A stretch of 18,458 nucleotides of DNA from NCBI GenBank assembly GCA_036274695.1, contig DASUFF010000055.1:1-18458 (forward strand), given 5' to 3'. This stretch comes from DASUFF01 sp036274695 (lineage in GTDB: Bacteria > UBA10199 > JACPAL01 > GCA-016699445). A model generated the notes under the pieces. The model saw only the letters and a program-made list of their open reading frames with translations, had not been told where the DNA came from and did no database searches. The first letter of the stretch is position 1. Each line of letters opens with the position of its first letter. A program made the position numbers and the translations under genes. Shown one piece after another: positions 1 to 6,643 of this stretch.

Positions 1-152
1 TAGGTGTTGCCCAGGATGATTTCGGCGCCGAGCGCTTCCATCTCGTCGACGGACATGGCCTTGATCGTGGCGTAAGTTCCCACCGGCATGAAAACGGGCG
101 TCTCGAAGGAGCCGTGGGGCGTGACGATTTTCTTGATGCGAGGTTCGGGCAC
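1..152 (-). CDS. tgt: Queuine tRNA-ribosyltransferase (Tgt), N-terminal part, runs off the window
   Basis: Tgt exchanges guanine 34 of GUN-anticodon tRNAs for a queuosine precursor. The reverse strand encodes about 50 residues with the family's N-terminal signature: TPHGSFETPVFMPVGTYATI, then a stretch ending GAEIILGNT, close to the usual VETP.FMPVGT...GA.IILGNTFHL. The catalytic Asp lies beyond the window. In this frame a TAG stands at 164-162, so translation must begin after it; the only start before the conserved block is GTG at 152, giving MPEPRIKKIV. No Shine-Dalgarno is visible before it and the leader is a little shorter than usual. The gene follows the lytic transglycosylase by 44 bp on the same strand. 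queA, of the same pathway, lies 3.3 kb away. Family is sure; the start is less sure. Confidence 0.88.
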   Translation of the reverse strand, partial: MPEPRIKKIVTPHGSFETPVFMPVGTYATIKAMSVDEMEALGAEIILGNT

Positions 153-196
153 GCGGGCGATCTAGTCGAGAACGCCTGAGGTGGCAAGGCCGGGGG

Positions 197-766
197 TTAA
201 GAATCGGAAAAATCGCGGTAGGCCTTCAGCACGCGGCCCTGATAGCCGCCCTCGGGCACGGAGCGGCCCTTGTAGTTCCGTTCCACCGACGTCGGGCCGG
301 CGTTGTAGGCCATGAGCGCCTTCTTGAGGTCGCCGCCGAACTTGATGATCAGCTTCGAGAGGTAGTGCACGCCGACGCGGAGGTTGAAGCCCTGGTCGGA
401 ACGGAGCTTGTGGTCGTCCTTGGGGTCGATGCCCATTTCGGTGGCCACGTCCTTCACGACGATCTTGCGCACCTGCATGAAGCCGTAGGCCTGGGCGCTC
501 GAAACGGCGTTCGGATTGAACGTGCTCTCCACCTTCATGACGGCCAGGATGAGCAGGGGGTCGATCCCATAAGTCTTCGAAAGATCGGTGACGGCCCGGG
601 CGACTTCGGCGCGCGTGCGGTCGTTCAGATTCTGGGCGGCCTTCTCCAGGACGGAAATCACGCGGACGTCCGCCATGTCCTTCTTCTCCAAGAAGAGGGA
701 GGCGGGAAAGATCATGCCGACCGTAATGAAGAGGAAGAACAGGTTTTTAAGTCCTTTAAGCATCAT
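197..766 (-). CDS. Small lytic transglycosylase (SLT / GH23 domain)
   Basis: This 189-residue protein should cleave the MurNAc-GlcNAc bond of peptidoglycan in the periplasm, forming 1,6-anhydro ends. Residues 5-25 are a hydrophobic signal peptide or anchor (LKNLFFLFITVGMIFPASLF). The SLT domain spans about 60-185. The likely catalytic Glu is E80 in LAVMKVESTFNPNAVS, followed by GFMQV (95-99) and AYNAGP (153-158), the three usual SLT landmarks. The chain is little more than one catalytic domain, with no LysM or substrate-specificity module. Two ATG codons are adjacent (766 and 763). tgt follows 44 bp downstream and may be cotranscribed. A promoter-like pair with a palindrome lies about 60-85 bp upstream. 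Family assignment is firm; the physiological role is not known. Confidence 0.93.
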   Translation of the reverse strand: MMLKGLKNLFFLFITVGMIFPASLFLEKKDMADVRVISVLEKAAQNLNDRTRAEVARAVTDLSKTYGIDPLLILAVMKVESTFNPNAVSSAQAYGFMQVRKIVVKDVATEMGIDPKDDHKLRSDQGFNLRVGVHYLSKLIIKFGGDLKKALMAYNAGPTSVERNYKGRSVPEGGYQGRVLKAYRDFSDS

Positions 767-824
767 GAGGACTTAAGGAGCAAACCGGGTGCCCAAAGGC
801 CCTTAGGTCTAAGTTGTTGAAATC

Positions 825-852
825 ATTAAAACGAGGTTGGCACGCGTGCCAA
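825..852 (-). promoter_or_regulatory. Sigma70-like promoter for the transglycosylase gene with a 16-bp palindromic operator candidate
   Basis: On the reverse strand TTGGCA (852-847, 5/6 to TTGACA) is followed after 16 bp by TTTAAT (830-825, 5/6 to TATAAT). This would start RNA near 818, about 50 nt before the ATG at 766. The -35 box is one half of a perfect palindrome, TTGGCACGCGTGCCAA, at 837-852, so a protein bound there would block it. The site also lies 60-90 bp upstream of the divergent ispH gene. Promoter and operator functions are inferred from sequence alone. Confidence 0.5.
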
Positions 853-941
853 GCGTATGGGGAGAAAAGGCCGCTTTTTGGCCACGCGGAGGGGACAATT
901 CCCTTTACATAATGCCGATTTCATTCGAAAAACAGGCTTCT

Positions 942-2135
942 ATGACGTCACACCTTAAGCCTGATGCCTTTGAACCCGGCCAGATCGTCCGCAAGAGCTT
1001 CGGCCTGCGCAAAGAGATCCAGGAGGACCTGGTCCGGGACTATTACAGCGACATCATCCAGAAGATCATCGCCTCGGGGAACGTTTATACGGAGAAGGAC
1101 GTAACCTTCCACCTCGCGAGCTCGTTCGGCTTCTGCTACGGCGTCGACCGCGCCGTCGAAATGGCCTACGAGACCAAAGAACGCTTCCCCGACCGCCGGA
1201 TCTTCCTGACCGCCCAGATCATCCACAACCCGCGCGTGAATCAGAACCTCCAGGAGATGGGGGTGAGCTTCTTAAAGGAAGAGGACTACGGGACGGTGCA
1301 GAAGGAGGACGTGGTGATACTGCCCGCCTTCGGCGCGACCTCGTCTCAGATCCTGACGCTCAAGGACCGCGGCTGCGTTTTGGTCGATACGATCTGCGGA
1401 TCGGTTTTGAACGTCTGGAAGCGCGTGGAGATCTACGCCGAGGACGGATTCACGGCGGTCATTCACGGGAAATATTACCACGAAGAGACGCAGGCCACGA
1501 GCTCGCGCGTCTTGGGCTACAAGAACGGGAAGTATCTGGTCGTCCTCAACATGGAGGAGACCCATGCCGTTTGCGACTACATCCGCAATGGCGGCGACAA
1601 GGCGGAGTTTTTGAAAAAGTTCGAGAAGCAAGTCTCCCCGGGCTTCGATCCGGACCGGGACTTGAAGCAGATCGGCCTGGCCAACCAGACGACCATGCTG
1701 ATGAGCGAGTCGCTCGCCATCGCCGAAGAATTGAAAAAGGCCATGCTGGACCGCCACGGGGCGGAGTACGTCTCCGCGAACTTCAAAAACTTCGACACCA
1801 TCTGCAGCGCCACGGAAGACCGGCAGAACGCCATCATCGAGTTCAAGGACAAGAAGCTCGATCTGATCATGGTGGTGGGCGGTTACAACTCCTCCAACAC
1901 GAATCACCTGGCCAAGATGGCTCTCACCTTCACGAAGAGCTATCACATCGAGGACGCCGACGGCATCGTCTCGGAGACGGAGATCCGCCACAAGCCGTTC
2001 GGGCAGTTCGAGACGGTCGTCACGAAGGATTGGCTGCCTTCGGGGCCGCTGAAGATCGGACTGACGTCGGGGGCGTCCACGCCGAACCAGGTTTTGGGGG
2101 AAGTCGTCGAGAAGATTCTGTCGTTTCGCTCGTAG
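942..2135 (+). CDS. ispH: 4-Hydroxy-3-methylbut-2-enyl diphosphate reductase (IspH/LytB), long cyanobacterial/plant-like form
   Basis: IspH is the last enzyme of the MEP isoprenoid pathway: it reduces HMBPP to IPP and DMAPP with an iron-sulfur cluster. The three cluster cysteines are visible, in SSFGFCYGVDRAVEMAYE (C65 from this start), VDTICGSV (C152) and NFDTICSATEDRQ (C288). The substrate-binding IIHNP, HGKYYHEE, GGYNSSNT and SGASTPNQV motifs are also present. At 397 residues it has the long form (about 400) with a roughly 50-residue N-terminal extension and the ANQTTML block, unlike the 310-320 residue E. coli form. The frame stays open to a TTG at 837, and an ATG at 912 is possible (407 residues; its GGAGGGG is too far away). 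I prefer ATG 942 because the N-terminal length before FGFC then matches the long family. TACATAAT just upstream could be a -10 box. A small ORF follows 11 bp downstream. Confidence 0.95.
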   Translation: MTSHLKPDAFEPGQIVRKSFGLRKEIQEDLVRDYYSDIIQKIIASGNVYTEKDVTFHLASSFGFCYGVDRAVEMAYETKERFPDRRIFLTAQIIHNPRVNQNLQEMGVSFLKEEDYGTVQKEDVVILPAFGATSSQILTLKDRGCVLVDTICGSVLNVWKRVEIYAEDGFTAVIHGKYYHEETQATSSRVLGYKNGKYLVVLNMEETHAVCDYIRNGGDKAEFLKKFEKQVSPGFDPDRDLKQIGLANQTTMLMSESLAIAEELKKAMLDRHGAEYVSANFKNFDTICSATEDRQNAIIEFKDKKLDLIMVVGGYNSSNTNHLAKMALTFTKSYHIEDADGIVSETEIRHKPFGQFETVVTKDWLPSGPLKIGLTSGASTPNQVLGEVVEKILSFRS

Positions 2136-2146
2136 GAGGGGTTTTT

Positions 2147-2368
2147 ATGTTTCTCAACGTTTCTCTGTGGGCCCTGACGCGTGCGCTGCTCATGAACCCC
2201 GTTCAATCCCTGCGCGCCTTGCCCGAGGCGTATCGCAGCGATCCGGAGGCCTTCACCGGATTGCCGGGCGTCATCGGGGAACGCTTGTGGTTGGAATTCC
2301 AGGAAGCCAGAGATCAGTTCCTCGTTTCCGATCCCGTCAAAGCCTTGAGAAACATTCTGAGGCGCTGA
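2147..2368 (+). CDS. Uncharacterised 73-residue protein downstream of ispH
   Basis: I do not recognise this protein. It starts MFLNVSLWALTRALLMNPVQ and ends DPVKALRNILRR; it is a small, probably alpha-helical chain with an amphipathic N-terminus and a basic C-terminus. It has no Cys or clear motif and is not obviously a signal peptide. Support for translation: a strong GGAGGGG Shine-Dalgarno that overlaps the ispH stop codon (TAGGAGGGG), then 6 nt to ATG 2147. The ORF ends three bases before the stop of the opposite gene. It would be cotranscribed and probably translationally linked with ispH. The same frame is open far upstream inside ispH, but that part is only a shadow of ispH. Confidence 0.7.
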   Translation: MFLNVSLWALTRALLMNPVQSLRALPEAYRSDPEAFTGLPGVIGERLWLEFQEARDQFLVSDPVKALRNILRR

Positions 2369-2371
2369 TTC

Positions 2372-3388
2372 CTAAAAGAGAGGCGGAAGCGGAACCACCT
2401 GGATCCATCGGGGACTGGAGATCCGGTTGGCGTTCATGTTGTCCCGAATTCCCCGCCCCACCACCCCGATCACTTTTCCCGTGCTCATGGCCTTCAAGAC
2501 CGCCTCGCACATCGTGTCCTTGGCCTGCATTCCCAACAGTCGGTCGCTCGAAATCCCTTGGTAATCGTCGTAAGAGATCGTGATGGTCAGTTTTTGGTCC
2601 GTCCCGCCCTGGTTGACCTTAAAAACGGTGCGACAAAAGGGGGCAAAGCTGTCGAATCGTCCCGCCTCTACTTCGAATTGTTGCGGAGTCCCGTCCGCGA
2701 TGCAATCGACGCCTTCCACGCACAGCGAAGAAGCGGGGAGGTTCTCGACCGGAGAAGCCCCGTCCGGGGTCGACGCCAGCTTGATCACCCGGATCGAGCC
2801 CATCGTATTTTGGGCGGGATCGCCGACGGCTTCGACTATCCCCGTCACGCTGACCTTTTGATCGTTCAAGAAGGCCGTCTGCAGCTGGCGGCAAAGAAGA
2901 TTGAGATGGAAGACATGCGATTCCATGTAGGTCAGCATTTTTATATCGTCGATCTCCTCGCCCTTGGGATAGCGGGGATCCAGTGAAATCGTGGCTCGGA
3001 ACGCCTTGGGAGACGCCGTATTTTCGTCGACGGTGAATGTGGCCGTGCAGAAGGCCGAGGCCGCCAGGGCGGGGTTGATGGTCTCGAAAGCGGTCACCTT
3101 GCCCGTGTACGTTTGAGTCGAGCCCATGAATTGGTAGACCTCTGCGGTCACTGTCTGAATCCCCTCCGCCGTTACGCCGGGGTTGGTCGGATCCAGGGTG
3201 AGCGTGTTCTCGATTCCCTTGATCGGAGGGACGCTTGTTTTGGTGGCCGGCGCCGTTTGAAATATCTGTTTCACCGGCCTGCCGAATCCCCACCAGACGT
3301 TTCCAGTCTTGGTGATGGCTTGGGCGCCCCAAGGCAGGCAGAAGAGGGTTAAAAAGACGGCCAAGGAACGAATGGATCGAGGTCCCAT
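2372..3388 (-). CDS. Secreted protein of unknown function with two related Cys-containing halves
   Basis: I know no family for this 338-residue protein. Residues 1-24 are a clear signal peptide ending AQA (cleavage before ITKTG), so it is exported. After a linker (25-95) two segments resemble each other. The first (about 97-205) has C114 in AFCTATFTV, C166 in LLCRQL, then a GIVEAVGD strand and a closing SIRVIKL strand. The second (about 238-334) has C252 in PFCRTVFKV, C294 in TMCEAVL, then GVVGRGIRD and RWIQVVPL. A SLCVEGVDC linker (C223, C229) joins them. The fold looks beta-rich and OB-like, each half perhaps holding a disulfide; this is inference. ATG 3388 has the Shine-Dalgarno AAGGAG. 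It converges on the ispH operon with a 3-bp gap and stands 59 bp after queA on the same strand, so it may be transcribed with it. Confidence 0.85.
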   Translation of the reverse strand: MGPRSIRSLAVFLTLFCLPWGAQAITKTGNVWWGFGRPVKQIFQTAPATKTSVPPIKGIENTLTLDPTNPGVTAEGIQTVTAEVYQFMGSTQTYTGKVTAFETINPALAASAFCTATFTVDENTASPKAFRATISLDPRYPKGEEIDDIKMLTYMESHVFHLNLLCRQLQTAFLNDQKVSVTGIVEAVGDPAQNTMGSIRVIKLASTPDGASPVENLPASSLCVEGVDCIADGTPQQFEVEAGRFDSFAPFCRTVFKVNQGGTDQKLTITISYDDYQGISSDRLLGMQAKDTMCEAVLKAMSTGKVIGVVGRGIRDNMNANRISSPRWIQVVPLPPLF

Positions 3389-3447
3389 AAGGTCTCCTTC
3401 GTGACCGATAGGATAACAAATTCAGGGCCCCGCCGGGAGAAGCATTT

Positions 3448-4260
3448 TTAAAGGATCAGCATGCAGTCGCCGTAGGAGAAAAGCCGGTAACGCTCGCGAA
3501 TGGCCTCGGCATAGGCCGCAAGGACGAGCTCGCGCCCGGCGAAGGCGCTCACCATGACCAAGACGGTCGATTTGGGGCGGTGGAAGTTGGTCAGGAGGGC
3601 GTCGACGATTTGGAATTTGTAGCCGGGGGTGATGAAGAGTTTCGTTTCGGGGGTAGGGGCGAACCTTGTGTTCGCCCGAGACTCCAACGCCCTCACCGAA
3701 GTCGTCCCCACCGCGATGACGCGCCTGCCTTCCGCCTTGGCGCGATTCACGGCTTCGAACGTTTCTTCCGGAACCTCGAATCGTTCCCCGTGCATCGGAT
3801 GCTCGAGGATATTCTCCGACCGGATCGGCTTGTACGTATCGAAGCTGACGTGCAGCGTGACGAAACGGATCTCGACGCCCATCGCCTTCAGCCTCTCCAG
3901 GGTCCCTTCGCTGAAATGAAAACCCGCCGTCGGCGCCGCCTTCGAGCCGGGCGCCTGCCCGTAGACGGTCCGGTAGCGCCGGAAGTCCTCTTCGGTGAAA
4001 TCGTCCGCCTTCTTCCTTTTGATGTACGGCGGCAGGGCCGGGACGAGTTTGCCGTCCATTTCGACTAAGTCGGCCAAGGCGTTGTTCAATACCAGGACGT
4101 CGCCGGCCTTCAGGTGCGACGGGAAATCTCGGAAGTTTTCGTGCGTCCAAGATCCCTTCGTTCGATCGACCACCATCATGCGCGAATCCTCCCGGTTCGG
4201 GAGCGGATGCTGGGCCGTCAACTCCTTGGGAAATTCGTAGTCGAAGAGGGAGAGGTCCAT
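3448..4260 (-). CDS. queA: S-adenosylmethionine:tRNA ribosyltransferase-isomerase (QueA), shortened form
   Basis: QueA transfers and isomerises the ribosyl group of SAM onto preQ1-tRNA to make epoxyqueuosine. The N-terminus (FDYEFPKELTAQHPLPNRED), KAAPTAGFHF (107-116), VGTTSVRALES (184-194), the VDALLTNFHRPKSTVLVMVS stretch (219-238) and FSYGDCMLIL at the end are all typical. The protein has only 270 residues against the usual 340-356. After LVLNN (56-60), where NTRVIPARL normally follows, the chain reaches LPPYIKR (76-82) in 15 residues instead of about 90, so most of the insertion domain is absent without loss of frame. The usual HVGAGTF is HVSFDTY. Residues RANTRFAP (195-202) come from a palindromic repeat. 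ATG 4260 overlaps the stop of the SpoIID-like gene (TGATG). It may be a reduced active enzyme or a decaying copy. Confidence 0.88.
   Translation of the reverse strand: MDLSLFDYEFPKELTAQHPLPNREDSRMMVVDRTKGSWTHENFRDFPSHLKAGDVLVLNNALADLVEMDGKLVPALPPYIKRKKADDFTEEDFRRYRTVYGQAPGSKAAPTAGFHFSEGTLERLKAMGVEIRFVTLHVSFDTYKPIRSENILEHPMHGERFEVPEETFEAVNRAKAEGRRVIAVGTTSVRALESRANTRFAPTPETKLFITPGYKFQIVDALLTNFHRPKSTVLVMVSAFAGRELVLAAYAEAIRERYRLFSYGDCMLIL
3653..3677. repeat. GTAGGGGCG palindromic repeat inside queA
   Basis: The plus strand reads GTAGGGGCGAAC, loop CTTGT, GTTCGCCC. The stem is GGGCGAAC (3657-3664) paired with GTTCGCCC (3670-3677). It shares its GTAGGGGCG end with the longer palindrome at 12852-12879. 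From memory, hairpins of this type are scattered through several bacterial genomes, and their translations (such as RANTRFAP) recur in unrelated predicted proteins. Here it lies in frame in queA, in a loop between the TTSVRALES motif and the KLFITPGY strand where length varies in the family. Confidence 0.65.
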
Positions 4261-5240
4261 CACTTCGGTCTTTCGAGGTCTTCGATGATCTTGTCTTGCG
4301 ACGACACGGCGGGCGCCGCCGGCGCCTCGGCCGACAGGCTGACGATGTCCGCTCCGGGGTAGTAGAATTCGAGGATCTCCCGGTAAGATTTCCCGTGTTC
4401 CGCCATCCCCTTCGCGCCCCACTGGCACATCCCCACGCCGTGGCCGGAGCCGCGGCCCTCGAAGACCAAGTCGTCGCCATTTTCGGTGATGTCGAAGAGG
4501 GTGCTTTTGACGTTCGTATTGCCCAGGATCTTTCGAAGTTCGATGCCGCTTAAGGGGAGGGATTTGCGCGACGTGGACGTCAGCGTCGCGCTCTCCACGC
4601 GGCCCGAGGCGTCCCGCTCGCTGACGACCACGCCGCTCCAGCCGGTGGACGGCCTGTCGGATTGCTCCAAACGTTTTTCGAAATCCTTAAGACTCACCCG
4701 GTATTTCCAGTGCGCGGGGGGGCACGCGGAGCAATAGGGGTCTTCGTGAACCTCCACGAGAGGCGCGGGGTGGTTCCCCGGCCAGACGGCGTCGGCGCTC
4801 TCGCTCGTCCCGCCGCAGCAGCTGTGGAAGAAGGCCTCGAAGACGCGTCCTTTGGATTGCAGCGTCTGGCCCTCCGTCTCCAGCACGGCGCGCACGATGG
4901 AGGGGGCGTGGTTCTCGTCGCTCTCGAAGACCTGGTCGGTGGTGTCGGACAGGACGTCGAACTGGGAGTCCCGGGGCTTGGACTTCCGGTACAGGGCGTA
5001 GGTGCGGGCCGCCACCGCCTGGGCCTTGAGCGCCTCCAGGGGCCAGTCGGCGCGGACCTCCTTTTCCAGGACGCCGGCGATGTACCTTTCCAGCGGGATT
5101 TCCCGGAGGCTCAACTCCTCGTTCTTCACCTGGCCCACGCGGATGGGGTCCCCTCGGGCCGGAACCTGATGGGGGGCGCAGGAAAGGGCGGTCAAAAGGA
5201 AGATCAGAAGAGCGAAAAATGGGACTTTGGCGCCGGACAT
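4260..5240 (-). CDS. SpoIID/LytB-family lipoprotein, probable peptidoglycan lytic transglycosylase
   Basis: SpoIID-type proteins cleave denuded glycan strands or assist amidases in the envelope. From ATG 5240 the 326-residue product begins MSGAKVPFFALLIFLLTALS followed by Cys21, a lipoprotein signal with lipobox. The domain motifs are IPLERYIAGVLEKEV with the probable catalytic Glu (E61 in LEKEV), LKAQAVAARTYALYR, and GRGSGHGVGMCQWGAKGMAE near the C-terminus before EILEFYYPGA. FFHSCCGG and DPYCSACPPAHW form a Cys/His cluster that might bind a metal; this is inference. ATG 5249 is also open, but GGAGGA directly abuts it and sits 9 nt before ATG 5240, so I prefer 5240. The stop overlaps the queA ATG by one base (TGATG), so the two are probably translated together. 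The last 30 residues are a linker-like tail. Confidence 0.9.
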   Translation of the reverse strand: MSGAKVPFFALLIFLLTALSCAPHQVPARGDPIRVGQVKNEELSLREIPLERYIAGVLEKEVRADWPLEALKAQAVAARTYALYRKSKPRDSQFDVLSDTTDQVFESDENHAPSIVRAVLETEGQTLQSKGRVFEAFFHSCCGGTSESADAVWPGNHPAPLVEVHEDPYCSACPPAHWKYRVSLKDFEKRLEQSDRPSTGWSGVVVSERDASGRVESATLTSTSRKSLPLSGIELRKILGNTNVKSTLFDITENGDDLVFEGRGSGHGVGMCQWGAKGMAEHGKSYREILEFYYPGADIVSLSAEAPAAPAVSSQDKIIEDLERPK

Positions 5241-5255
5241 CGCTCGCATTCCTCC

Positions 5256-5275
5256 AGAATTCGCGCTGGAATTCT
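5256..5275. promoter_or_regulatory. Inverted repeat between divergent SpoIID-like and diguanylate cyclase genes
   Basis: AGAATTC, 6 bases, GAATTCT: perfect 7-bp arms in the 62-bp gap between start codons 5240 and 5303. TAGAAT on the reverse strand (5277-5272) resembles a -10 box but I find no good -35 partner. It could be an operator or chance. Confidence 0.3.
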
Positions 5276-5302
5276 AGGGTAATTTCGGCTTTATTCTCCT
5301 CC

Positions 5303-6643
5303 ATGGCCTTTCTGATCGGGGTTGCCGTCGCCTCCCTCTTTTTTGCCGTTCTCTTCTTCTTTTTCGTGGACCGCCCCGCCCGAAAGCTCATCGAACTCAT
5401 GGAGCAGGCCCCGGAGAAGAACTTCCTGGTCCGCGCCCCGTCGCGCCGGAGGGACGTCATCGGGCGGCTTTACCGCAGCTTCAACACCCTCCTCGAGCGG
5501 ATCACCACCCTCGACGCCACCCAACTGGAGACGGAACGCGAGATGACGGCGCTCCAAGACAAGCTCCATCTCCAAAAGACCCTCGAGGCGCGCTTGAACG
5601 AACTGCGCCTGATCTACGAGTTCTCAAAGCAGGTGAGCACCACGCTGGAGGTGGACGAGCTCTACAGCACGGTGGAGCGCTTCATCGGCGATCACCTGGG
5701 CTTCCACGAGTTCGCCCTGCTGGTGTTGGAGGAGGCGGAGGGGCCCGGGGAGAACGCGAAACTGAGCGTCAAGGTCGCCCGCGGCTTCAGCGACGAGAAG
5801 CGCGTCCTCGGCATGACGTTTCAGGAAGGGGAGGGCATCACGGGGCGGACGCTCCAGAAGGCCCAGATGATCTACATCCCCGACACCAGCCACAGCGAGG
5901 AATACCTGCATTACAAGGGCCAGAAGCAGGAGGACGGGTCGTTCCTCTCCATGCCCCTCCTCTTCAAGAAGAAGGTGGTGGGCGTCCTCAACATGTTCCG
6001 CAAGGGCGTGGACGCCTTCTCGCCCGAGGAGATGAAGTTCCTCGATACGCTCACCGTCGAGCTCGCCATCGCCGTCGTCAATACGAAGCTCTATTCCAAG
6101 ACCCGCGAGCTCTCCGTCCGGGACGAATTGACCCAGCTCTACAACCGCCGCTATTTTCAGGAAATTCTGCCCCTCGAAATCAAGCGTTCCCAGCGCTTCA
6201 AGCGTCCGCTTTCGCTGTTGATGATCGACATCGATCACTTCAAGCGTTTCAACGACCGCTTCGGGCACTTAGTCGGCGACGAGTGCCTGAAGGAGTTCGT
6301 GCGCGTCGTGAATTCCCGCATCCGGGAGGTCGACTTCTTCGCGCGCTTCGGAGGCGAGGAGTTCGTCCTGATCCTTCCCGGGACCCCCAAGCAGGACGGC
6401 GTCCTCGTGGCCGAGAAGATCCGGGCCTTAGTCAAGGAGCATGCTTTCCGCAGCGGGAGCGAGGACGAGCGGCTACGCAGCGAGCGGTTGACGGTGAGCG
6501 TGGGCGTGGCCGCCTATCCGGACGACGCCCGCACGGTGGAGGAGCTGATCGACGCCGCCGACATCGCCCTCTACGAGGCCAAGAACGGCGGCCGCGACCG
6601 GGTGAATTGCTACGAACCCCTCAAACAAGTGTCTTCGTCTTAG
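5303..6643 (+). CDS. Membrane-bound HAMP-GAF-GGDEF diguanylate cyclase
   Basis: It should make cyclic di-GMP from two GTP in response to a signal sensed by the GAF region. From ATG 5303 (446 residues): one transmembrane segment (2-21), a HAMP linker starting VDRPARKLIELMEQ (about 22-75), a helical stretch, a GAF domain (about 100-260, ending VVGVLNMFRKGVDAFSPEE), then GGDEF (about 270-440). The active-site loop is GGEEF (350-354), and RELSVRDELTQLYNRRYF opens the domain. The product-inhibition site RxxD is intact as REVD (341-344), five residues before GGEEF. DIDHFKRFND carries the metal Asp. The frame stays open to ATG 5219, which would add 28 residues but overlap the divergent gene's start; neither start has a clear Shine-Dalgarno. 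The stop overlaps the end of the convergent uracil-DNA glycosylase gene by 4 bp. Confidence 0.93.
   Translation: MAFLIGVAVASLFFAVLFFFFVDRPARKLIELMEQAPEKNFLVRAPSRRRDVIGRLYRSFNTLLERITTLDATQLETEREMTALQDKLHLQKTLEARLNELRLIYEFSKQVSTTLEVDELYSTVERFIGDHLGFHEFALLVLEEAEGPGENAKLSVKVARGFSDEKRVLGMTFQEGEGITGRTLQKAQMIYIPDTSHSEEYLHYKGQKQEDGSFLSMPLLFKKKVVGVLNMFRKGVDAFSPEEMKFLDTLTVELAIAVVNTKLYSKTRELSVRDELTQLYNRRYFQEILPLEIKRSQRFKRPLSLLMIDIDHFKRFNDRFGHLVGDECLKEFVRVVNSRIREVDFFARFGGEEFVLILPGTPKQDGVLVAEKIRALVKEHAFRSGSEDERLRSERLTVSVGVAAYPDDARTVEELIDAADIALYEAKNGGRDRVNCYEPLKQVSSS

Noticed and set aside
837..852. Sigma54 (-24/-12) promoter suggested by TTGGCACG
   Set aside because: The -12 TTGC element is missing at the required spacing; the palindrome explains the sequence better.
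837..911. TTG 837 as the start of ispH
   Set aside because: TTG lies within the palindrome, without proper Shine-Dalgarno spacing, and adds residues that the IspH family does not have.
1571..2146. Upstream part of a plus-strand ORF that ends with the 73-residue protein
   Set aside because: Shadow of ispH in another frame; only the part from ATG 2147 has a ribosome binding site of its own.
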